DNA of 9,878 nucleotides, from positions 1 through 9,878 of the forward strand of contig ONFK01000039.1 in assembly GCA_900317065.1 (NCBI GenBank), in the 5' to 3' direction. Under the pieces are notes generated by a model, which ran no database searches, had not been told where the DNA came from, and worked only from the letters and a program-made list of their open reading frames with translations. Numbering within the stretch: the first letter of the stretch is position 1; every line of letters begins with the position of its first letter. A program made the translations under genes and the position numbers. The stretch is from an uncultured Bacteroidales bacterium (GTDB lineage Bacteria > Bacteroidota > Bacteroidia > Bacteroidales > UBA932). Shown piece after piece: positions 5,767 through 9,878 of the stretch.

Positions 5767-7094
5767 AAAAGAACGTGACGCCATGGCTCTGGGTCCCCAC
5801 GCTATACTTCGCGGAGGGCATACCCTATTTCATAGTCAACGTGGTGTCGGTCACCATGTTCAAGCGTATGGGCATGGGCAACGCCGACCTTGCGATGTAT
5901 ACCAGCCTCCTCTATCTCCCGTGGGTGATAAAACCCCTCTGGAGCCCGCTGGTGGACGTGGTGCGCACCAAACGCTGGTGGATAGTGATGATGCAGGCGC
6001 TGATGACCGTCTGCTTCGCCGCCATCGCCCTCTCGCTGCCTCGCCGAACAGGCGAACCCGTCGGGGCCTTCGCCTTCTCCCTGATCTTCTTCTACATCAC
6101 CGCAATGCTCTCCGCCACGCACGACATAGCTGCGGACGGATACTATATGCTGGCGCTGGATGAACACCGGCAGAGCCTTTTCGTGGGCATCAGGAGCACC
6201 TTCTACCGCATCGCATCGGTGTTCGGGCAGGGGGTGATAGTGGTTGTGGCCGGGCTGCTCGAGAACCGCTTCGGCGACATTCCCCGCGCATGGAACACCA
6301 CCCTCCTTGCCAGTTCCGTCCTCTTCCTCGTGGTGACCGTCTGGCATCAATTCATCCTGCCGTCGGAAAATGGTGGCCGGCTGGCCGGTGCTCCTGCGCG
6401 GGCGTCTTTCTCTGGCTTGAGCGGCGAAGATGCCGGCAGCCGGACAGATTCTTCTCCGCGCAGCATCGGGGATGCTTTCGCGACCTTTTTCCGGAAGAAA
6501 GGAGTGTGGGTCGCCATCGTTTTCATGCTCCTCTACCGCCTGCCGGAAGCCCTTTCCGTGAAGATGCTCACGCCCTTCATGCTGGACGCTGTCGGAGACG
6601 GAGGGCTCGGCCTCAGCACCGCCCAGTCCGGGCTCGTGTACGGCACGGTCGGGGTCATCGCCCTTACTCTCGGCGGGATAATCGGGGGAGTCTGGAGTGC
6701 GAAGGTAGGCCTCCGAAAGGCACTCTGGCCCATGGCTCTCGCCCTCGCCCTGCCTTGCTCCGTCTATCTCTACATGGCTCTCGCGCAGCCGCAGAACCTC
6801 CTCGCCATCTACTTTTGCGTGGCCCTCGACCAGTTCGGCTACGGATTCGGATTCACCGCCTACATGCTCTATATGATGTATTTCTCGAGAGGGGAGTACA
6901 GCACCTCGCACTATGCCATCTGCACCGCTTTCATGGCGCTCAGCATGATGGTGCCGGGCTTTTTCGCGGGGATGCTGCAGGAGGCCCTGGGCTACTGCGG
7001 ATTCTTCGTCCTGGTGATGGTCTGCTGCCTTGCGACGGTGGCTGTGACGGCCATTCTGCCGTCGGGGATAGATCCCGGATACGGGCGGAAATAA
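5763..7094 (+). CDS. AmpG-like MFS muropeptide permease
   Basis: This 443-residue protein has about twelve hydrophobic helices (roughly 9-29, 44-66, 73-92, 103-123, 147-165, 180-199, 249-265, 288-310, 319-339, 346-366, 383-404, 411-432). The start (PWLWVPTLYFAEGIPYFIV) and the helix-4 segment SATHDIAADGY fit the AmpG family, which imports GlcNAc-anhydroMurNAc and its peptides across the inner membrane. The central cytoplasmic loop (about 200-245) is a Gly/Ser/Ala-rich linker. The ATG overlaps the TGA of the SpoIID fusion gene, so the two are probably translationally coupled. The pairing of an anhydro-sugar-producing domain with an AmpG-type importer supports a peptidoglycan recycling role. 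Other sugar or peptide substrates remain possible since AmpG-like MFS proteins are diverse. Confidence 0.83.
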   Translation: MKKNVTPWLWVPTLYFAEGIPYFIVNVVSVTMFKRMGMGNADLAMYTSLLYLPWVIKPLWSPLVDVVRTKRWWIVMMQALMTVCFAAIALSLPRRTGEPVGAFAFSLIFFYITAMLSATHDIAADGYYMLALDEHRQSLFVGIRSTFYRIASVFGQGVIVVVAGLLENRFGDIPRAWNTTLLASSVLFLVVTVWHQFILPSENGGRLAGAPARASFSGLSGEDAGSRTDSSPRSIGDAFATFFRKKGVWVAIVFMLLYRLPEALSVKMLTPFMLDAVGDGGLGLSTAQSGLVYGTVGVIALTLGGIIGGVWSAKVGLRKALWPMALALALPCSVYLYMALAQPQNLLAIYFCVALDQFGYGFGFTAYMLYMMYFSRGEYSTSHYAICTAFMALSMMVPGFFAGMLQEALGYCGFFVLVMVCCLATVAVTAILPSGIDPGYGRK

Positions 7095-7133
7095 AAAATT
7101 GGTACGATATATGCAATATCCAAATAGAAAGAC

Positions 7134-7141
7134 TATATTTA
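7134..7141 (+). promoter_or_regulatory. Candidate -7 box of the DUF6515-type gene
   Basis: TATATTTA differs from TAnnTTTG only in the last base and ends 21 bases before the ATG at 7163. The 68-base gap after the permease gene is much more AT-rich than the flanking genes, consistent with a promoter. No TTTG is seen at the -33 distance. Confidence 0.35.
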
Positions 7142-7162
7142 CGGACACTAAAATTGAGCATT

Positions 7163-8608
7163 ATGAAAACTACATTTAAACTCGCGCTCGCAGCCGTAGC
7201 AGCTATGGCGCTCGCAATATCTCCAGTTAATGCCCAATCCCGCAGCGGCGGAAGCAGCCGTTCATCTTCGAGCCAGACCAGCTCGTCGCGCAGCAGTTCT
7301 TCCGGCAGCTCGTCCAGAAGTTCTTCGGGCAGTGTTTCCCGCAGTTCTTCGTCTTCCAGCGTGAGCCGCAGCAGTTCCGGTTCTTCGCGCAGCAGCTCTT
7401 CTGCCAGCGTGAGCCGCAGCAGCGGATCCACTTCCAGGGCGATGGGCGGCACAATCAGCAGCTCCGGCAGCTCGTCTTCGCGCTCCAGCGCAAGCACCAG
7501 CCGTTCGAGCAGTACTTCCCGCTCCAGTGCGAGCACCAGCCGCTCGAGCAGCAGCACTTCGCGTTCCAGCGCAAGCACCAGCCGCTCCAGCAGCACTTCT
7601 CGCTCAAGCGCTACTACCAGCCGTTCGAGCAGTACCGCACGCAGCGGAGGCACCACCACTTCCGGAGGCAGCCGCAGCTCCGCATCCGCAGGCTCCACCA
7701 ACCGTTCCACCACTACCGTCAGCGGTGGCTCCAGGAGCAGCGTCGGCGGTGTGGGCAATGCCAACACCAACAGGACCGTCAATCCTACAAACAGCTACGA
7801 CCGTCAGACTGCAGGCGCACCCAACGAGGTCCGCTTCGACAATCACGGCAAGCGTATCGCTCCTATGCATCGTCCTCCCGTGCCTTACGATCGTCCCGGT
7901 TACTTCTACAGCCACCATCCTCACTATTACGGATACCGCGTGCGCCATCTGCCTCATTACGACAGATATCGCTACTGGGGAATCGACTACTACTACTATA
8001 ACGGCATCTACTACCGCTATTGGGATCACGTCTACCACATCTGCCGTCCTCCTTACGGCATCCTGTTCGACCGCGCCCTTTACGCCCTCGAGCTCGACGT
8101 CCTGAGGTTCGCGTACTACAATAATGTCTATCGTACCTACAATACGGTGAACAGCAACTACGCGACCATCAACGAGCAGAACCAGATCATAGCCCAGAAC
8201 AATGCGACCATCGCGGCCCAGAACGCCGCAATCGCGCAGAACAACGCTACGATCGCAAGTCAGCAGGCCGTCCAGGCAAGCAGCACTCCCACCGTGGATG
8301 TGAACACCCTCAAGTCTTACGCTTCCTACCAGCTGGCCACCAGGCTCGGACTCGTCCAGAGCTTCGCCGCCAACGGACAGGAGTACTACTACGACGACGG
8401 TGTCTTCTTCATGACCGATCCCAGCGGCCAGTTCAAGGTGATAGTTCCTCCTGCAGGCGCTCTCATCAAGGCTCTGCCCGAAGATTACGAGACCGTGACT
8501 CTTGCCGACGGCAACGAGTACTACAAGGTGGACGATACCATCTACCGCACTACGGTTTCCGACGGAGTTCCTTATTTCGAGGTTCTCGGCCAGCTCCAGA
8601 ACGCATAA
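7163..8608 (+). CDS. Exported Ser/Arg-rich DUF6515-type protein
   Basis: The 481-residue protein starts with a Sec signal peptide (MKTTFK, hydrophobic 7-19, likely cleavage after VNA at 22-24). Residues 25 to about 195 are low complexity; 31-160 is about 62% Ser with regularly spaced Arg, and no acidic residue occurs before Asp213. Residues 236-300 are rich in Tyr, His, Arg and Pro (for example DYYYYNGIYYRYW), followed by a helical region with five exact heptads (335-369). The C-terminus (about 405-475) has two YYY/YY-D-GVFF-like strands separated by VIVPPAGALIKALP, matching DUF6515. Function is unknown; location is periplasmic or surface. The in-frame opening continues far upstream inside the permease gene, but the ATG at 7163 is the only start giving a signal peptide. 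It may be its own transcription unit. Confidence 0.85.
   Translation: MKTTFKLALAAVAAMALAISPVNAQSRSGGSSRSSSSQTSSSRSSSSGSSSRSSSGSVSRSSSSSSVSRSSSGSSRSSSSASVSRSSGSTSRAMGGTISSSGSSSSRSSASTSRSSSTSRSSASTSRSSSSTSRSSASTSRSSSTSRSSATTSRSSSTARSGGTTTSGGSRSSASAGSTNRSTTTVSGGSRSSVGGVGNANTNRTVNPTNSYDRQTAGAPNEVRFDNHGKRIAPMHRPPVPYDRPGYFYSHHPHYYGYRVRHLPHYDRYRYWGIDYYYYNGIYYRYWDHVYHICRPPYGILFDRALYALELDVLRFAYYNNVYRTYNTVNSNYATINEQNQIIAQNNATIAAQNAAIAQNNATIASQQAVQASSTPTVDVNTLKSYASYQLATRLGLVQSFAANGQEYYYDDGVFFMTDPSGQFKVIVPPAGALIKALPEDYETVTLADGNEYYKVDDTIYRTTVSDGVPYFEVLGQLQNA
7481..7639 (+). repeat. Four tandem 39/42-bp repeats encoding a Ser/Arg motif
   Basis: Units lie at 7481-7519, 7520-7561, 7562-7600 and 7601-7639. 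Each encodes 13 residues of the form RSSASTSRSSSTS (one unit has an extra Ser). The DNA copies differ mostly at synonymous sites, so the repeat is old enough to have drifted while the peptide was kept. Length variation in whole codons between units suggests slippage or unequal recombination. Confidence 0.85.
8165..8269 (+). repeat. Five heptads of an Ile/Asn/Gln coiled coil (within the DUF6515-type gene)
   Basis: Residues 335-369 hold Ile at 336, 343, 350, 357 and 364, exactly 7 apart. Three residues after each Ile come Gln, Asn, Gln, Asn, Gln, and the next position is Asn four times, then Gln. This Ile-x-x-Asn/Gln pattern resembles polar-core layers in trimeric surface coiled coils. Oligomeric state is inference. 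Confidence 0.7.
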
Positions 8609-8626
8609 ACGGCGTATTTAGATTTG

Positions 8627-8760
8627 TTCCGTATGCAAAACAGCCCGTTTTGCATACGGAACACTTGTTTTTGGCAGGGTTGTATGCAAAAAGGCGGTTT
8701 TTGCATACCGCTGCTTGTTTTTCGAGGGGTTTGTATGCAGAAAGGCGGTTTTTGCATACC
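8627..8760. repeat. Array of three palindromes with 51-bp period
   Basis: The 214-base gap between the DUF6515-type gene and murI contains three inverted repeats starting GTATGCA at 8631, 8682 and 8733, exactly 51 bases apart. Palindrome 1 (8627-8661) is TTCCGTATGCAAAAC / GTTTTGCATACGGAA around AGCCC, a perfect 15-bp stem. Palindrome 2 (8682-8708) has an 11-bp perfect stem around GGCGG. Palindrome 3 (8733-8759) is the same with one wobble. The linkers share CTTGTTTTT followed by a G-rich stretch ending in GGGTT or GGGTTT. It could be a REP/BIME-like element, a multi-hairpin 3' UTR or terminator for the upstream gene, or a set of operators. A protein-coding role is unlikely though the period is a multiple of three. 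Confidence 0.9.
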
Positions 8761-8810
8761 GGTGGCGGTGCCCATGACGGGGGAGGCGTTCGGCAGATGA
8801 GAAAAATTGT

Positions 8811-8818
8811 TAAATTTG
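8811..8818 (+). promoter_or_regulatory. Bacteroidota -7 promoter box of murI
   Basis: TAAATTTG fully matches TAnnTTTG and ends 4 bases (CAAT) before the ATG at 8823. A weak -33 candidate TTCG lies 18 bases upstream (8789-8792). The spacing implies a transcript starting at or beside the start codon. Confidence 0.65.
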
Positions 8819-8822
8819 CAAT

Positions 8823-9575
8823 ATGGCAATCATAGGCATAATGGATTCGGGCATGGGAGGTCTTTCGGTTTTCCGGGAGATACGCAAAGCCCTGCCTTCG
8901 GAACACTATATCTACTATGCCGACAACGCCCACTGCCCTTACGGCGAGAAGAGTCCGGAATACATCCGGGCACGCCTTCGCGCAATAACGGATTTCTTCA
9001 TCTCCCGTGGCGCCGTGGCGGTCGTTCTGGCATGCAATACCGCAACGGCCGCGGCCATCGAATGCCTCCGCAAAGAATACGATATTCCTTTCGTGGGCAT
9101 GGAGCCGGCGGTGAAACCGGCGGCGCTGGATACCAAAACGGGCGTGATAGGCGTCCTGGCCACTGCGGGTACTCTCAAGGGCAGCAAATATCTCAACACG
9201 AAGGGCCGCTTCGAAGACCATGTCAAAATCGTGGAACGCGTGGGCCGAGGGTTCGTGGAACTGGTGGAAGCGGGCAAGCTGACGGGGCCGGAGGCGGAGG
9301 AAGTCGTGAAGCCCGCGCTGGAACCCCTGCTTGCAGAAGGGTGCGACCGCATCGTCCTTGGATGCACCCACTATCCTTTCCTGCTGGAGACCCTGCGGAA
9401 AGTGGCGGCGGAACTCGGGCACGGCGATGTCGAATTCATCGACCCGGCACCGGCGGTGGCGAAAAGGCTGGTGCAGGTGCTGGAAGGCAGGGAGAAAGGC
9501 GACGGCAGGGGAGAGACGGAGCTGTATGCCTCGGGGGACGATGCCAAATTGAAGGAATTCTACGCGTCCTTATGA
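8823..9575 (+). CDS. murI: Glutamate racemase
   Basis: MurI interconverts L- and D-glutamate in the cytoplasm, supplying D-Glu for the peptidoglycan stem peptide. The 250-residue product has the expected length and motifs: DSGMGGLSV at 8-16 with Asp8, CPYGEKS at 38-44, the first catalytic Cys71 in ACNTATAAA, and the second Cys181 with His183 in GCTHYPFL (180-187). The ATG at 8823 gives the usual N-terminus, which begins a few residues before DSG. A TAnnTTTG box sits 4 bases upstream and no Shine-Dalgarno sequence is seen. The stop overlaps the next gene by ATGA, suggesting coupling to the glycosyltransferase. All catalytic residues are present, so it should be active. Confidence 0.97.
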   Translation: MAIIGIMDSGMGGLSVFREIRKALPSEHYIYYADNAHCPYGEKSPEYIRARLRAITDFFISRGAVAVVLACNTATAAAIECLRKEYDIPFVGMEPAVKPAALDTKTGVIGVLATAGTLKGSKYLNTKGRFEDHVKIVERVGRGFVELVEAGKLTGPEAEEVVKPALEPLLAEGCDRIVLGCTHYPFLLETLRKVAAELGHGDVEFIDPAPAVAKRLVQVLEGREKGDGRGETELYASGDDAKLKEFYASL

Positions 9576-9878
9576 TAGGCGTTATAGTCATAAACTATGG
9601 CGGCCCGGAGCGTACCATACGCTTCGTCAGGGAAGAGTGCGCGAAGATCGCCTCCCCGCACAAGGTGGTGGTGGTCGACAACGGCTCCGGACAAAGCTGC
9701 CTGCAGGCGTTGAAAAGCGGCCTTGACGGCCTTGCGGAGATAATCCCCGCAGGAGAGAATCTTGGCTTCGCAAAGGGAAACAACCTCGGCGCCGAAGTGG
9801 CGAAGGACAGCTTCGGGGCGGATCTCCTCCTGTTCGTGAACAACGACATCGTATTCACCAGCGAAGACGTCGTGGACG
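9572..9878 (+). CDS. Family 2 glycosyltransferase, 3' truncated by window edge
   Basis: The ATG at 9572 overlaps the murI stop as ATGA, and 102 codons are visible with no stop before the window ends. The start MIGVIVINYGG, then VVVVDNGS, ENLGFAKGNN and LLFVNNDIVF are the N-terminal GT-A motifs of the GT2 group related to rhamnosyltransferases (WbbL-type); NND takes the place of the DxD metal/nucleotide-sugar site. Such enzymes add sugars from nucleotide donors to lipid-linked or surface glycans. Donor and acceptor cannot be told from this fragment. It is likely cotranscribed with murI. Confidence 0.88.
   Translation, partial: MIGVIVINYGGPERTIRFVREECAKIASPHKVVVVDNGSGQSCLQALKSGLDGLAEIIPAGENLGFAKGNNLGAEVAKDSFGADLLLFVNNDIVFTSEDVVD

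Noticed and set aside
7072..7100. Terminator at the end of the permease gene (CCCG GATA CGGG then A-rich sequence)
   Set aside because: The stem is only 4 bp, lies inside the coding end and is followed by A residues rather than T.
5802..7148. Minus-strand open frame of 448 codons opposite the AmpG-like permease
   Set aside because: Its composition is the complement of a hydrophobic membrane protein (many Glu, Arg and His) with no recognisable domain. The plus-strand permease is well supported.
6290..7162. Upstream in-frame extension of the DUF6515-type gene inside the permease gene
   Set aside because: It overlaps the permease in another frame, is Arg/His/Pro-rich junk-like sequence, and would bury the clear signal peptide that starts at 7163.
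8627..8760. CRISPR array
   Set aside because: There are only three units, they are palindromes with conserved linkers rather than unique spacers, and no cas gene is nearby.
8572..8829. Small minus-strand frame with a 17-residue repeat across the palindromes
   Set aside because: The periodic peptide follows from a 51-bp repeat being a multiple of three. Palindromic pairing and the intergenic setting explain the sequence better than coding.
8550..9422. Minus-strand open frame of 290 codons opposite murI and the palindrome array
   Set aside because: murI is certain on the plus strand with all catalytic motifs. The antisense frame has no domain and runs through the repeats.

Overview
The window looks like chromosome of a Bacteroidales (Bacteroidota) bacterium with fairly GC-rich coding DNA. 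Four things point there: promoters of the Bacteroidota form TAnnTTTG (a textbook TTTG-N19-TACCTTTG precedes the tRNA gene), almost no Shine-Dalgarno sequences before starts, and protein families typical of or concentrated in that phylum (HU-CCDC81-like membrane protein, DUF4922-SpoIID fusion, DUF6515 protein, the AraC subtype). Genus cannot be fixed from this sequence. There is no insertion sequence, phage, CRISPR array or defence island; this is mostly housekeeping DNA with some unusual architectures.

Layout. The left edge holds the 3' part of an AraC-family regulator (+), followed after 9 bases by a GreB-like transcript-cleavage factor (+). A DUF3298-type lipoprotein lies on the minus strand, its stop codon overlapping the greB-like stop tail to tail. 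Upstream of it on the same strand is tRNA-Asn(GUU) with encoded CCA, its own promoter and a strong hairpin terminator. Divergent from the tRNA starts a tightly packed plus-strand run at 2286-7094: HU-CCDC81-like membrane-anchored protein, Nudix hydrolase, DUF4922 (HIT-like) fused to SpoIID, and an AmpG-like MFS permease. Gaps are 3 and 1 bases and the last junction is a 4-base ATGA overlap, so this is very probably one operon.

Next comes an exported DUF6515-type protein (7163-8608) with a Ser/Arg low-complexity tract, a Tyr/His-rich stretch, and a five-heptad Ile/Asn/Gln repeat. A 214-base gap follows, carrying three hairpin-forming palindromes set exactly 51 bases apart. Then come glutamate racemase murI and, overlapping it by ATGA, the start of a family 2 glycosyltransferase that runs off the window.

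How the genes may work together. Several genes concern the cell wall: SpoIID cleaves glycan strands to anhydro-MurNAc ends, AmpG-type permeases import anhydro-muropeptides, and MurI makes D-glutamate for new peptidoglycan. The HU-CCDC81 family has been discussed as a link between DNA and envelope. The most intriguing points are a SpoIID domain with no visible export signal fused to a HIT-like phosphorylase domain next to the permease, the 51-bp palindrome array, and a recurring 4-base spacing between the -7 box and ATG that suggests leaderless mRNAs.
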